DNA of 64,000 bases from contig JBJHCZ010000001.1 in assembly GCA_050486285.1 (NCBI GenBank), forward strand, positions 186,001-250,000. The letters run 5' to 3'. The first letter of the stretch is position 1. Every line of letters begins with the position of its first letter. This document shows, one piece after another, positions 7,704-16,735 of this stretch. This DNA comes from JAITWN01 sp050486285. Its GTDB lineage: Bacteria > Pseudomonadota > Gammaproteobacteria > SZUA-140. Under the pieces are notes generated by a model that worked only from the letters and a program-made list of their open reading frames with translations, ran no database searches and was not told where the DNA came from. The position numbers and the translations under genes were made by a program.

Positions 7704-8623
7704 ACAGGAGGCCTCCCCGCCCGAAGGGGCGCGACGTGACCGGCATCCTGTTGCTGGACAAGCCGTCCGGGATCACGTCGAACGCCGCGCTGCAGAACGC
7801 GAAGCGGCTGTTCCACGCCCGCAAGGCCGGCCATACCGGCAGCCTCGATCCGCTCGCGAACGGCCTCTTGCCGCTGTGCTTCGGCGAGGCGACCAAGCTG
7901 TCGGGTTTCCTGCTCGACGCCGACAAGCGCTATGTCGCGGACATGCGCCTCGGCGCGCGGACGACGACCGGCGATGCCGAGGGCGAGGTCATGCGCCGGG
8001 GCGATACCGCGGCAATCGACCGGGCGGCGGTCGAGGCCGCGATCGCGGGCTTCCGCGGCGAGATCGAACAGGTGCCGCCGATGTTCTCGGCGGTCAAGCA
8101 GAATGGCGTGCCGCTGTACAAGCTCGCGCACCAGGGCATAGAGGTCGAACGCAAGCCGCGCCAGGTCATGATCCATCATTTCGAGATCCGGGCCTTCGAC
8201 GGCGATATCGTGACGGTCGAGGTGCACTGCTCGAAGGGGACCTATATCCGGGTGCTGGCCGACGAACTCGGCGAGGCGCTCGGTTGCGGCGCGCATGTCA
8301 GCCGTCTGCGGCGCACCGGAGTCGGGGCCTTCGACGCCGGGCGGATGTTCACGCTGGATGCCCTTGCCGGGATCGCCGCCGACGGCGGCGAGGCGGCCCT
8401 CGACGCCTGCCTGGTCTCGATGGAGGACGCGCTCGGGCAGTGGCCGGACGTCCGCCTGAGCCAGGAGGTGGCCTATTTTCTGGTGCGGGGCCAGCCGGTA
8501 TTCGTGCCCCATGCCCCGAGCCAGGGCCTGGTACGGATCTACACGCGCGAGGATCGCTTTCTCGGCGTCGGCCGCATCCTCGACGACGGGCGTATCGCGC
8601 CGAAACGACTGGTTAATCAGTAA
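7700..8623 (+). CDS. truB: tRNA pseudouridine(55) synthase TruB
   Basis: TruB converts U55 in the T-loop of tRNAs to pseudouridine and acts as a tRNA chaperone. The catalytic aspartate is D50 in GHTGSLDPLA (44-53); the N-terminal GILLLDKPSGITS and the KGTYIRVLADELG segment are also diagnostic. The C-terminal PUA-like part carries the substrate-contact region. The length of 307 is normal. The start overlaps the rbfA stop by 4 nt. Confidence 0.98.
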   Translation: MNRRPPRPKGRDVTGILLLDKPSGITSNAALQNAKRLFHARKAGHTGSLDPLANGLLPLCFGEATKLSGFLLDADKRYVADMRLGARTTTGDAEGEVMRRGDTAAIDRAAVEAAIAGFRGEIEQVPPMFSAVKQNGVPLYKLAHQGIEVERKPRQVMIHHFEIRAFDGDIVTVEVHCSKGTYIRVLADELGEALGCGAHVSRLRRTGVGAFDAGRMFTLDALAGIAADGGEAALDACLVSMEDALGQWPDVRLSQEVAYFLVRGQPVFVPHAPSQGLVRIYTREDRFLGVGRILDDGRIAPKRLVNQ

Positions 8624-8649
8624 CCGGTCCCGGGGCGCCCCGGGACCGG
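8624..8649 (+). other. Perfect 26-bp palindrome between truB and rpsO
   Basis: The 26 bases immediately after the truB stop are a perfect palindrome with 13-bp arms. As RNA this is a very stable hairpin. With no T-run it resembles a processing or stability site rather than a standard terminator. The rpsO promoter follows at once. Confidence 0.7.
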
Positions 8650-8661
8650 ACCGCGATCGTC

Positions 8662-8691
8662 TTGTAAGTCATCGCGTTTGCGGGATAAAAT
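8662..8691 (+). promoter_or_regulatory. rpsO promoter
   Basis: TTGTAA (8662-8667), an 18-bp spacer and TAAAAT (8686-8691) give a good sigma70 promoter, with a start near 8698 and a 30-nt leader before rpsO. An independent rpsO-pnp promoter at this point is the arrangement known in enterics. Confidence 0.7.
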
Positions 8692-8729
8692 AGGGCGCTT
8701 TTAAGGTCAGCGGAAGTGGACGGAAAACA

Positions 8730-8999
8730 ATGGGATTAGACGCACAAACCAAGGCAGACGTCGTTCAGAAGTATCAGCGGTTCGATGGTGATACCGGTTC
8801 GCCTGAAGTCCAGGTGGCCTTGCTCTCGGCCCGTATCGATCAGCTGTCCGATCATTTCAAGGAGCACAAGCATGACCATCACTCCCGTCAGGGACTGTTG
8901 AAGATGGTCAGCAGTCGCAGGAAATTGCTCGACTACCTGCGTAACAACGATGCCTCCCGCTATCAGGCACTGATCGCCAGTCTCGGCCTGCGCAAGTAA
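8730..8999 (+). CDS. rpsO: 30S ribosomal protein S15
   Basis: This primary 16S rRNA-binding protein of the central domain has 89 residues, the standard length. It shows the four-helix S15 signature including GDTGSPEVQVALLSARI, LSDHFKEHKHDHHSRQGLL and the basic turn SSRRKLLDYL. It has its own upstream promoter and precedes pnp, as in most gammaproteobacteria. Confidence 0.99.
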   Translation: MGLDAQTKADVVQKYQRFDGDTGSPEVQVALLSARIDQLSDHFKEHKHDHHSRQGLLKMVSSRRKLLDYLRNNDASRYQALIASLGLRK

Positions 9000-9007
9000 A
9001 CGCCGTC

Positions 9008-9027
9008 CGCGGGGCATGCGCCCCGCG
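9008..9027 (+). other. Hairpin between rpsO and pnp
   Basis: An 8-bp perfect stem (9008-9015 with 9020-9027) with loop ATGC lies in the short rpsO-pnp gap. In E. coli the equivalent gap holds a terminator and the RNase III site that controls pnp; the absence of a T-run here leaves attenuation uncertain. Confidence 0.55.
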
Positions 9028-9058
9028 TGACGACCGTGTTCACCTTAAGGAACGAATC

Positions 9059-11140
9059 GTGACCCCAATCAGAAAAGAATTTCAGTACGGCGACCACAAG
9101 GTCGTTGTGGAAACCGGTGAGATCGCCCGCCAGGCGACCGGCTCGGTCATGGTCAGCATGGGCGATACCGTCGTGCTGGTCACCGCGGTGGCGCAGAAGA
9201 CCGCCGATCCGAGCCGCGATTTCTTTCCGCTGACGGTCAACTACCAGGAGCGCACCTACTCGGCCGGCAAGATCCCCGGCGGCTTCTTCAAGAGGGAAGG
9301 CCGTCCCTCTGAAAAGGAAACGCTGACCTCCCGCCTGATCGACCGCCCGCTGCGCCCCCTGTTCCCGAAAGGTTTTACCAATGAAGTCCAGGTCATCGCG
9401 ACCGTGGTCTCGCTCGATCGCGAGATCGACCCGGACATCCCGGCGATCATCGGTTCGTCCGCGGCGCTGGCGCTGTCCGGCGCGCCGTTCAACGGCCCGA
9501 TCGGCGCCGCCCGCGTCGGTTACATCGACGGCCGCTTCGTGCTGAATCCGACGCTGACCCAGCTCGAATCCTCGAAGCTCGACCTCGTCGTCGCCGGTAC
9601 CGAGCATGCCGTGCTGATGGTCGAATCGGATGCGAAGGAACTGCCCGAGTCGGTGATGCTCGACGCGGTGCTGTTCGGTCACGAGCAGCAGCAGATCGCG
9701 ATCAACGCCATTCGCGAGCTCGCCGCCGAGGCCGGCAAACCGGCTTGGGAATGGCAGGCCGCGGCGGTCGACGAGACGCTGCGCAGCCGCATCGAGGCGG
9801 ACTATGCCGCTGCGGTGACCTCGGCCTACCAGATCCAGGACAAGCTCGCGCGCCAGGACCGCATGGCCGAGATCCGCGCCGAGGCGGTCGAGAAGCTCGC
9901 GACCGACGACGGCTGGACGAAGGACGATGTCAAGGGCGCGATCTCGAAACTGGAGAAGCGCATCGTCCGCGAACGCATCCTCTCCGGCGAGCCGCGCATC
10001 GACGGCCGCGATACCCGCACCGTGCGCCCGATCGCGATCCGCGTCGGCGTGCTGCCGCGTACCCATGGTTCCGCGCTGTTTACCCGCGGCGAGACCCAGG
10101 CGCTGGTCGTCGCCACGCTCGGCACCGGCCGCGACGCCCAGGTCATCGACGCGATCGAGGGCGAGCGCAAGGATCCGTTCATGCTGCACTATAACTTCCC
10201 GCCGTACTGCGTCGGCGAGACCGGCTTCGTCGGTTCGCCCAAGCGCCGCGAGATCGGTCACGGCCGCCTCGCCAAGCGCGGCGTTGCCGCGGTGCTGCCC
10301 GACATGGAAAGCTTCCCGTACGTCATCCGCGTGGTCTCCGAGATCACCGAGTCCAATGGCTCGAGTTCGATGGCCTCGGTGTGCGGCACCAGCCTTGCGC
10401 TGATGGACGCCGGCGTGCCGGTCAAGGCGCCGGTCGCGGGCATTGCAATGGGCCTGATCAAGGAAGGCGACCGCAGCGCGGTGCTGACCGACATCCTGGG
10501 CGACGAGGACCATCTCGGCGACATGGACTTCAAGGTCGCCGGCAGCGCCGATGGCGTCACCGCCCTGCAAATGGACATCAAGATCGACGGCATCACCCGC
10601 GACATCATGGCGACCGCGCTGGACCAGGCGCGCGAGGGCCGGCTGCACATTCTCGCGCAGATGAGGCAGGCGATTGCCGCGCCGCGCGAGGATATCTCGC
10701 CGCACGCGCCGCGTATCGTCACGATCCGGATCAATCCGGAACGCATCCGCGACGTCATCGGCAAGGGCGGCGCGACGATTCGCGCGCTGACCGAGGAGAC
10801 CGGCACCAGCATCGACATCTCCGACGACGGCACCGTCAAGATCGCCGCCGTCGAACAGACCGCGAGCGACGAGGCGATCCGCCGCATCAAGCAGCTGACC
10901 GCCGATGTCGAGGTCGGCACGATCTACGAGGGCAGGGTGTCCAAGCTGATGGACTTCGGCGCCTTCGTGACGATCCTGCCCGGCAAGGACGGTCTCGTGC
11001 ACATCTCGCAGATCTCGAACGAGCGCGTCGAGAGCGTCAGCGACAAGCTGTCTGAGGGCTCGATCGTCAGGGTCAAGGTGCTGGAGATCGACAAGCAGGG
11101 CCGCATCCGGCTCAGCATGAAGGAAGTCGAGAACGCCTGA
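9059..11140 (+). CDS. pnp: Polyribonucleotide nucleotidyltransferase (PNPase)
   Basis: This is a phosphorolytic 3'-5' exoribonuclease and degradosome component. The 693 residues comprise two RNase PH domains joined by an alpha-helical linker, with the RNA-contact motifs GGFFKREGRPSE and FVGSPKRREIGHG, then a KH domain (IGKGGATIRALTEE) and a C-terminal S1 domain ending LSMKEVENA. The start is GTG with AAGGA 6 nt upstream. It is slightly shorter than E. coli PNPase (711) because it lacks that protein's C-terminal extension. Confidence 0.98.
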   Translation: MTPIRKEFQYGDHKVVVETGEIARQATGSVMVSMGDTVVLVTAVAQKTADPSRDFFPLTVNYQERTYSAGKIPGGFFKREGRPSEKETLTSRLIDRPLRPLFPKGFTNEVQVIATVVSLDREIDPDIPAIIGSSAALALSGAPFNGPIGAARVGYIDGRFVLNPTLTQLESSKLDLVVAGTEHAVLMVESDAKELPESVMLDAVLFGHEQQQIAINAIRELAAEAGKPAWEWQAAAVDETLRSRIEADYAAAVTSAYQIQDKLARQDRMAEIRAEAVEKLATDDGWTKDDVKGAISKLEKRIVRERILSGEPRIDGRDTRTVRPIAIRVGVLPRTHGSALFTRGETQALVVATLGTGRDAQVIDAIEGERKDPFMLHYNFPPYCVGETGFVGSPKRREIGHGRLAKRGVAAVLPDMESFPYVIRVVSEITESNGSSSMASVCGTSLALMDAGVPVKAPVAGIAMGLIKEGDRSAVLTDILGDEDHLGDMDFKVAGSADGVTALQMDIKIDGITRDIMATALDQAREGRLHILAQMRQAIAAPREDISPHAPRIVTIRINPERIRDVIGKGGATIRALTEETGTSIDISDDGTVKIAAVEQTASDEAIRRIKQLTADVEVGTIYEGRVSKLMDFGAFVTILPGKDGLVHISQISNERVESVSDKLSEGSIVRVKVLEIDKQGRIRLSMKEVENA

Positions 11141-11167
11141 GGGTTTGTCGCCCTCGGGTGCGCGCCT

Positions 11168-11533
11168 TCAGGCGTCCATGGTGACGCCGTCGAAGTCGTC
11201 GAGATACTTGCGCATCGCGAGAAAGAACAGCGAGTTTCTTTCCCGGTTTTCAGGGTCGAAGGCGATGCCGAGCTTGCACTCCCGGCTGTCGTCCTCCTGA
11301 CACCAGGCGACCGTGCCGCGGATCGACAAGCGGTAATCCCGACAGCGGTACTTCAGCGTCACTTCCTCGCCCTGCGCGAGGCGGTAGCGGGTCTTTATGC
11401 CGGCGCCCGACAGCGACACGTCGATGATGCGGGTGATCGCATAGATGCCGTCGCGGGAACGCAGGAAGAACATCGTCCCGGCGGGATCGACCGTCACGTT
11501 ACCCCGACTGTCCCTGCGTTTTTCCCTGCCCAT
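11168..11533 (-). CDS. PilZ domain protein (probable c-di-GMP sensor)
   Basis: This is a single-domain PilZ protein of 121 residues. Both c-di-GMP-binding motifs are present: RxxxR at 6-10 and DxSxxG at 38-43 (DVSLSG). It has no membrane segment, so it would act as a cytosolic receptor or adaptor. It converges on pnp with a 27-nt gap and is divergent from cysM. The output partner cannot be told from context, although an EAL protein is encoded near the end of the window. Confidence 0.9.
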   Translation of the reverse strand: MGREKRRDSRGNVTVDPAGTMFFLRSRDGIYAITRIIDVSLSGAGIKTRYRLAQGEEVTLKYRCRDYRLSIRGTVAWCQEDDSRECKLGIAFDPENRERNSLFFLAMRKYLDDFDGVTMDA

Positions 11534-11638
11534 CGCGAACTCCGTTCCCTCCGACGCATTCGCCGTCGGCGCGCGGTGCTGTCCTCACCGGATATATCGT
11601 CACCGGGCCGCGGCTGCTTGAACGTCCGCGCCGCGCGG

Positions 11639-11668
11639 TTGCTGATGCGAGGAGGGCGGGGCTACAAT
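11639..11668 (+). promoter_or_regulatory. Candidate cysM promoter
   Basis: TTGCTG (11639-11644), an 18-bp spacer and TACAAT (11663-11668). The -10 overlaps the first possible ATG at 11667, which argues that the real cysM start is the ATG at 11697. Confidence 0.55.
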
Positions 11669-11696
11669 GGGCGATCGATTTCCCTGGGCCGCGGCG

Positions 11697-12596
11697 ATGC
11701 GCGATAACTACCCGACGATCGAGAATTTTGTCGGCAATACCCCGCTTGTCCGGCTCCAGCGCCTCCCCGGCAAGGCCGGCAGCACGGTGCTGGTCAAACT
11801 CGAGGGCAACAACCCCGCCGGATCGGTCAAGGACCGCCCGGCGCTGAGCATGATCCGCCGCGCCGAGGAGGCCGGCCGCATCCGTCCCGGCGACACCCTG
11901 ATCGAGCCGACCAGCGGCAATACCGGCATCGCGCTGGCGATGGCGGCGGCGATCCGCGGCTACCGGATGATCCTGGTCATGCCAGAGCACATGAGTATCG
12001 AGCGCCGCGCGCTGATGCGCGCCTACGGCGCCGAGATCCTGCTGACGCCGCGCGAGGCCAGCATGGAGGGCGCGATCGACCTCGCGCACATGATGGTCGC
12101 CGAGGGCAGGGGGGTGATGCTCGACCAGTTCTCCAATCCCGACAATCCGCTCGCCCATTATGAAGGCACCGGTCCGGAGATCTGGCGCGAGACCGGCGGT
12201 GCGATCACCCATTTCGTCAGCTCGATGGGCACCACCGGCACGATCATGGGCGTCTCCCGTTATCTGAAGGAACAGAATCCGGCCATCCGCATCGTTGGCG
12301 TGCAACCCGGCGAAGGCGCGTGCATCCCCGGGATCCGGCGCTGGCCCGAGGCCTATCTGCCTAAGATCTACGATCCCGCGCGCGTCGATCGCATCATCGA
12401 CGTGAGCCAGCAGGCGGCCGAGGAGACGACGCGCGCGCTGGCGGCCCGCGAGGGCCTGTTCGTCGGCATCTCGTCCGGCGGCGCGGTCGCCGCGGCGCTG
12501 ATGCTGCTCGACGAGGTCGACAACGCGGTGATCGTGACGATCGCCTGTGACCGCGGCGACCGCTACCTGTCCACTGACGTGTTCCCCGCCGGGTAA
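11697..12596 (+). CDS. cysM: Cysteine synthase B (O-acetylserine sulfhydrylase)
   Basis: This PLP enzyme makes cysteine from O-acetylserine and sulfide or thiosulfate. It has the fold-type II signatures VGNTPLVRLQRL, the PLP lysine in NPAGSVKDRPA, the phosphate loop TSGNTGIA and GTTGTIMG. The DRPALSM segment and the length of about 300 fit CysM rather than CysK. An in-frame ATG at 11667 would add 10 residues but overlaps the -10 box. It starts a dense plus-strand run of genes. Confidence 0.93.
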   Translation: MRDNYPTIENFVGNTPLVRLQRLPGKAGSTVLVKLEGNNPAGSVKDRPALSMIRRAEEAGRIRPGDTLIEPTSGNTGIALAMAAAIRGYRMILVMPEHMSIERRALMRAYGAEILLTPREASMEGAIDLAHMMVAEGRGVMLDQFSNPDNPLAHYEGTGPEIWRETGGAITHFVSSMGTTGTIMGVSRYLKEQNPAIRIVGVQPGEGACIPGIRRWPEAYLPKIYDPARVDRIIDVSQQAAEETTRALAAREGLFVGISSGGAVAAALMLLDEVDNAVIVTIACDRGDRYLSTDVFPAG

Positions 12597-12598
12597 CG

Positions 12599-13381
12599 AT
12601 GCGACTGAACGTCCTCGTCTTCGACATCGAGACCGTGCCGGACGTCGCCTCCGGCCGCCGTCTCTACGGTCTCGAAGGCCTCAGCGACGCCGATGTCGCC
12701 AATGTGATGTTCCACAAGCGCCGCCAGGAGACCGGCGAGAGCGAATTCCTGCGCCTGCACCTGCAGCGCATCGTCGCGATCTCGGCGGTGATGCGCAGCG
12801 GCGATGCGCTGAGAGTCTGGTCGCTCGGCGATCCCGACGCCGGCGAGGACGAACTGGTCCGGCGCTTCTTCGACGGCATCGACCGCTTCACCCCGAACCT
12901 CGTGTCATGGAACGGCTCGGGCTTCGACCTGCCGGTGATCCATTATCGCGCGCTGCTGCACGGCATTGCCGCGCCGCGCTACTGGGACACCGGCGACGAC
13001 GACCAGGCCTTCCGCTGGAACAACTATCTGAGTCGTTTTCACTGGCGTCATATCGACCTGATGGACGTGCTGGCCGGTTACCAGGCGCGGGCCAACGCGC
13101 CGCTCGACCAGGTCGCCTCGATGCTCGGCTTCCCCGGCAAGCTCGGCATGAGCGGCGACCGGGTCTGGGACGCCTGGCAGGCCGGCGACATCGCCGGCAT
13201 CCGCAACTACTGCGAGACCGACGTGCTGAACACCTATCTCGTCTACTTGCGCTTCGAGCTGATGCGCGGTCGCCTGTCCCGCGAACGCCATGACGAGGAG
13301 TGCGCCTTGCTGCGCACGCATCTCGAGAAGGCCGGGCAGCCGCATTTCGATGAATTCGTCGGGGCATGGCCCGCGAAATAG
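12599..13381 (+). CDS. PolB-type DEDDy 3'-5' exonuclease
   Basis: This is a predicted stand-alone 3'-5' exonuclease related to the proofreading domain of family B DNA polymerases. Exo I is FDIET (D9, E11); NGSGFDLP supplies the second acidic site; the C-terminal NYCETDVLNTYLVYLRF gives the YxxxD motif of the DEDDy type. Length is 260. It follows cysM by 2 nt and overlaps the next gene, so it is operonic, but its physiological substrate is unknown. Confidence 0.88.
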   Translation: MRLNVLVFDIETVPDVASGRRLYGLEGLSDADVANVMFHKRRQETGESEFLRLHLQRIVAISAVMRSGDALRVWSLGDPDAGEDELVRRFFDGIDRFTPNLVSWNGSGFDLPVIHYRALLHGIAAPRYWDTGDDDQAFRWNNYLSRFHWRHIDLMDVLAGYQARANAPLDQVASMLGFPGKLGMSGDRVWDAWQAGDIAGIRNYCETDVLNTYLVYLRFELMRGRLSRERHDEECALLRTHLEKAGQPHFDEFVGAWPAK

Positions 13382-13833
13382 AGCGCAAGTTCCTGGTCGC
13401 GAACGACGGCTGGCGCGCGGGCGTGACCGCGACCGCGCGTTATCGCCAGGGTTACCTGGCCGGCACCGGCAAGTGCTCGATCCGCGTTCGCGTCGACGGC
13501 GAATCCGGCTTCCTCAATCTCAAGAGCGCGACCCTCGACATCGTCCGTACCGAATACGAGTACGGGATTCCGCTGGCCGATGCCGAGGACATGCTGGCGC
13601 GATTCTGCGAGGGCCTGCTGGTCGAGAAGCAGCGCCATTTCGTCGAGTTCGGCGGCCATACCTGGGAGATCGACGTCTTCGAGGGCGACAATGCCGGCCT
13701 GGTGATCGCCGAGATCGAGCTCGATGAGGTCGACAGCGCATTCGAAGTGCCGCCCTGGGCCGGCGCCGAAGTGTCCGACGACCCGCGCTATTACAATGTC
13801 TGGCTCGCGCGCACGCCCTATACCCGATGGTGA
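13366..13833 (+). CDS. CYTH domain protein (tripolyphosphatase/ThTPase-like)
   Basis: This small single-domain triphosphate tunnel enzyme carries the defining ExExK motif at residues 4-8 (EIERK), followed by alternating basic and acidic strands (SIRVRV, FLNLK, EYEYGIPL, WEIDVF, AEIEL). Length is 155. Such proteins hydrolyse inorganic tripolyphosphate or thiamine triphosphate; the substrate here is not known. It overlaps the exonuclease gene by 16 nt and the lipoprotein gene by 7 nt. Confidence 0.9.
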   Translation: MAREIERKFLVANDGWRAGVTATARYRQGYLAGTGKCSIRVRVDGESGFLNLKSATLDIVRTEYEYGIPLADAEDMLARFCEGLLVEKQRHFVEFGGHTWEIDVFEGDNAGLVIAEIELDEVDSAFEVPPWAGAEVSDDPRYYNVWLARTPYTRW

Positions 13834-15323
13834 ACGCGCGGCTCCCGATCCTGCTGTGCATCCTCCTCGCGCTGGTCGCCTGCGCAGACACGCCGCGCGA
13901 CAGCCTGCGTTTCGGGCTGACCTCGATGCCGGTCACGCTCGATCCGCGTTTCGCGACCGACGCCGCCTCGGCGCGGATCAACCGCCTGCTGTACCGCCAG
14001 CTCGTCGACTTCGACGAGCACGCGATGCCGGCGCCGGATCTGGCCGTGTGGCAACGCCTCGGGCCGCTGCATTACCGCTTCCGCCTGAGCGGCGAGGGCA
14101 CGCGGCTCGCCGACGGCACCCGCCTGACCGCTGCCGATGTCCGGGCCACCTATGACTATGTGCTCGATGAACGGAACGGTTCGCCGCACCGGCTGTCGCT
14201 CGAGAATATCGCGGCGATCGACGTCATCGACGATGACACCATCGAATTTCGTCTCCGCCGCGCCGACCCGCTGTTCCCCGGTCGTCTGACGCTCGGCATC
14301 CTGCCCCGTCGGCTGATCGAGTCCGCCCATCCGTTCAATCGCGCCCCGGTCGGCAGCGGGCCGTTCGAGTTCGTCGATTGGCCGGACGAGGCGCGGCTGC
14401 GCCTGCGCCGCCGCGACGACGGCCAGCTGCTCGAGTTCATCGCGGTGCAGGACCCGACCGTGCGCGCGCTGAAGCTCTTGCGCGGCGAGATCGACATGCT
14501 GCAGGGAGACCTGACGCCGGAACTCGTCACCTGGCTCGAACAGCGCGGCGAGGTCCGGGTCGAACGCGGGCGCGGCTCGAATTTCGCCTATCTCGGCTTC
14601 AATCTCCGCGATGGCGTCACCGGCGATGCGCGCGTGCGCCTCGCGGTCGCGCATGCGCTCGACCGTGAGGCGATCATTCGCCATGTCTTCGGCGACAGCG
14701 CGCGCACGGCCGCGGCGATCCTGCCGCCCGAGCACTGGGCCGGCAGCGACGGCCTGACCGCGCCGGCGCATGACCCCGCCGCGGCGCGTCGTCTGCTCGA
14801 AGAGGCCGGCTATCGCAACGGCAGCGCGCCGCGCATCGTTTATACGACCTCGACCGACGCGTTCCGGCTGCGGCTGGCGACGATCATCCAGCGCCAGCTC
14901 GGCGAAGCCGGCTTCGACGTCGAGTTGCGCAGTTACGACTGGGGCACGTTCTATGGCGACATCCGCTCCGGCCGTTTCCAGATGTACAGCCTGATGTGGG
15001 TCGGCATCAAGCTGCCGGAGATCTTCCGCTATGCCTTCCACAGTGAGTCGCTGCCGCCGGCCGGCGCGAATCGAGGTTTCTATGTCAGCGCGCTCGCCGA
15101 CGACCTGATCGAACGGGCCGAGGCGGCGCCGACACCCGAGGCGCAGCGCGAGCCGCTGGCGCGCCTGCAGGCGTTGCTGCTCGAGGAATTGCCGTACGTG
15201 CCGCTGTGGTACGAGGACCATGTATACATCGCCCGTCGCGACATCGAAGGCTACCGTATCGCCGCCGACGGCAACTACGACAGCCTTGCCGCGGTCACGC
15301 GGAGGAAGCCGGATGAGCGCTGA
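13827..15323 (+). CDS. ABC transporter peptide-binding lipoprotein (SBP family 5)
   Basis: This is a periplasmic solute-binding protein for an oligopeptide-type ABC transporter. A lipobox (LVAC) puts the lipidated cysteine at C19. The mature part shows the family 5 order: FGLTSMPVTLDPRFATD near the start, VGSGPFEFVDW, LRLAVAHALDREAII, and ELPYVPLWYEDHVY near the end. Length is 498. It is followed, with overlaps, by an L,D-transpeptidase and two Dpp-type permeases. Murein peptides are a plausible ligand given those neighbours. Confidence 0.92.
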   Translation: MVNARLPILLCILLALVACADTPRDSLRFGLTSMPVTLDPRFATDAASARINRLLYRQLVDFDEHAMPAPDLAVWQRLGPLHYRFRLSGEGTRLADGTRLTAADVRATYDYVLDERNGSPHRLSLENIAAIDVIDDDTIEFRLRRADPLFPGRLTLGILPRRLIESAHPFNRAPVGSGPFEFVDWPDEARLRLRRRDDGQLLEFIAVQDPTVRALKLLRGEIDMLQGDLTPELVTWLEQRGEVRVERGRGSNFAYLGFNLRDGVTGDARVRLAVAHALDREAIIRHVFGDSARTAAAILPPEHWAGSDGLTAPAHDPAAARRLLEEAGYRNGSAPRIVYTTSTDAFRLRLATIIQRQLGEAGFDVELRSYDWGTFYGDIRSGRFQMYSLMWVGIKLPEIFRYAFHSESLPPAGANRGFYVSALADDLIERAEAAPTPEAQREPLARLQALLLEELPYVPLWYEDHVYIARRDIEGYRIAADGNYDSLAAVTRRKPDER

Positions 15324-15810
15324 GCACAGCAACCCCCGTATCGAGGTCGATATCGCCGCGCAGCGCCTGCGCTTGCTCGACGGCGGACGGCTTGCGCGCG
15401 AATACCCGGTATCGACCGCGACGAACGGCGCGGGCGAACGCAACGGCAGTGAATGCACCCCGCGCGGTCTTCATGTGATCTGCGAAAAGATCGGCGCCGG
15501 CAGTCCGGAGAACACGGTGTTCGTCGGCCGGCGACCGACCGGCGAGCGCTGGACGCCGGAGCTTGCCGCCGCCGCGCCGGGGCGTGACTGGATACTGACC
15601 CGGCTCCTCTGGCTCGACGGTTGCGAGCCGGGGCGCAATCGCGGCGGCGACGTCGATACCCGCGCGCGCTATATCTATATCCACGGCGCGCCCGAGTCGG
15701 CAGCGATGGGCGTGCCGGGTTCGCATGGCTGCATCCGCATGCGCAATCGCGACATCATCGAGCTGTTCGAACTCGTCGCCGAGGGAACGGAGGTGCTGAT
15801 CCGTGGCTAG
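15313..15810 (+). CDS. YkuD-type L,D-transpeptidase, cytoplasmic form
   Basis: The active-site motif is complete: H124 in IHGAP and then SHGC with H138 and C140, followed by IRMRNRDI. The domain fills the whole 165-residue protein. The start at 15313 overlaps the binding-protein gene by 11 nt. No signal peptide or membrane helix is seen, so the protein may act in the cytoplasm, for example as an L,D-carboxypeptidase-like enzyme on recycled muropeptides, rather than as a periplasmic cross-linker. That role is inference. Confidence 0.9.
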   Translation: MSAEHSNPRIEVDIAAQRLRLLDGGRLAREYPVSTATNGAGERNGSECTPRGLHVICEKIGAGSPENTVFVGRRPTGERWTPELAAAAPGRDWILTRLLWLDGCEPGRNRGGDVDTRARYIYIHGAPESAAMGVPGSHGCIRMRNRDIIELFELVAEGTEVLIRG

Positions 15811-16735
15811 TTTCCTGCTGTCGCGCCTCGCCAGCGCGCTGGTCGTCGTGTTCGGCGTGTCGCTAATGGTGTTCCTGCTGATCCACCTGATCCCCGGCGA
15901 CCCGGTCGAGGTCATGCTCGGCGAGGGCAGCCAGGCCGCCGACCGCGAGGCGCTGCGGCGCGCGCTCGGTCTCGACCAGCCGCTGTGGGCGCAGATGCTC
16001 GACTACTATCGCGGCCTGCTGTCGTTCGATCTCGGCCAGTCGCTGTACTCGCGCCGGCCGATCGCCGACATCCTGCTCGAACGCCTGCCTGCGACGATCG
16101 AGCTGGCCGTCGCCGGTCTGCTGGTCGCGCTGATCATCGCAATCCCGCTCGGCGTGCTCGCCGCGGTGCGCAGCAACAGCGCCTGGGATGGCGGCGCGAT
16201 GATGTTCTCGATGATCGGCGTGTCGATCCCGAATTTCCTGATGGGCCCGCTCTTGATCCTGGTGTTCGCGCTGTGGCTGGGTTGGCTGCCGGTCAGCGGC
16301 CGCGAGGAGGCCGGCGCGATCGTGCTGCCGGCGCTGACGCTCGGCACCGCGCTGGCGGCGATCCTGTCGCGGATGATCCGCGCGACGCTGCTCGAGACGC
16401 TCGGCGAGGACTACGTGCGTACCGCGCGGGCGAAAGGCCTGCCCTGGCATACCGTCGTCTTCAGGCATGCGCTGCGCAACGCGCTGTTGCCGGTCATCAC
16501 GCTGCTCGGCCTGCAACTCGGCGCGCTGCTCGGCGGCACGGTCATCACCGAGATCGTGTTCTCCTGGCCGGGCATCGGGCAGCTGACGATCGAATCGATC
16601 CATCGCCGCGACTATCCGGTGGTGCAGGCCTGCGTGCTGCTGATCAGCGTCTCCTATGTCCTCGTCAATACGCTGACCGACCTCGCCTATGGCTGGCTCG
16701 ATCCGCGCGTGCGCCTGCAAGGGGCGGCACGATGA
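15803..16735 (+). CDS. Dipeptide/oligopeptide ABC transporter permease (DppB-like)
   Basis: This inner-membrane permease has about six helices in 310 residues. The N-terminus FLLSRLASALVVVFGVSLMVFLLIHLIPGDP (split: FLLSRLASALVV, then LIPGDP) is typical of the DppB/OppB family, and the EAA-loop region reads DYVRTARAKGLPW. The start is GTG at 15803, inside the end of the L,D-transpeptidase gene. Together with the next permease it forms the membrane channel for the lipoprotein-delivered peptide. Confidence 0.93.
   Translation: MASFLLSRLASALVVVFGVSLMVFLLIHLIPGDPVEVMLGEGSQAADREALRRALGLDQPLWAQMLDYYRGLLSFDLGQSLYSRRPIADILLERLPATIELAVAGLLVALIIAIPLGVLAAVRSNSAWDGGAMMFSMIGVSIPNFLMGPLLILVFALWLGWLPVSGREEAGAIVLPALTLGTALAAILSRMIRATLLETLGEDYVRTARAKGLPWHTVVFRHALRNALLPVITLLGLQLGALLGGTVITEIVFSWPGIGQLTIESIHRRDYPVVQACVLLISVSYVLVNTLTDLAYGWLDPRVRLQGAAR

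Noticed and set aside
2852..11002. Very long minus-strand reading frames opposite nusA, infB and pnp (607, 759 and 679 codons)
   Set aside because: They are Asp/Arg/His-rich antisense shadows of well-identified conserved genes, caused by GC-rich third positions; no ribosome sites or domains.
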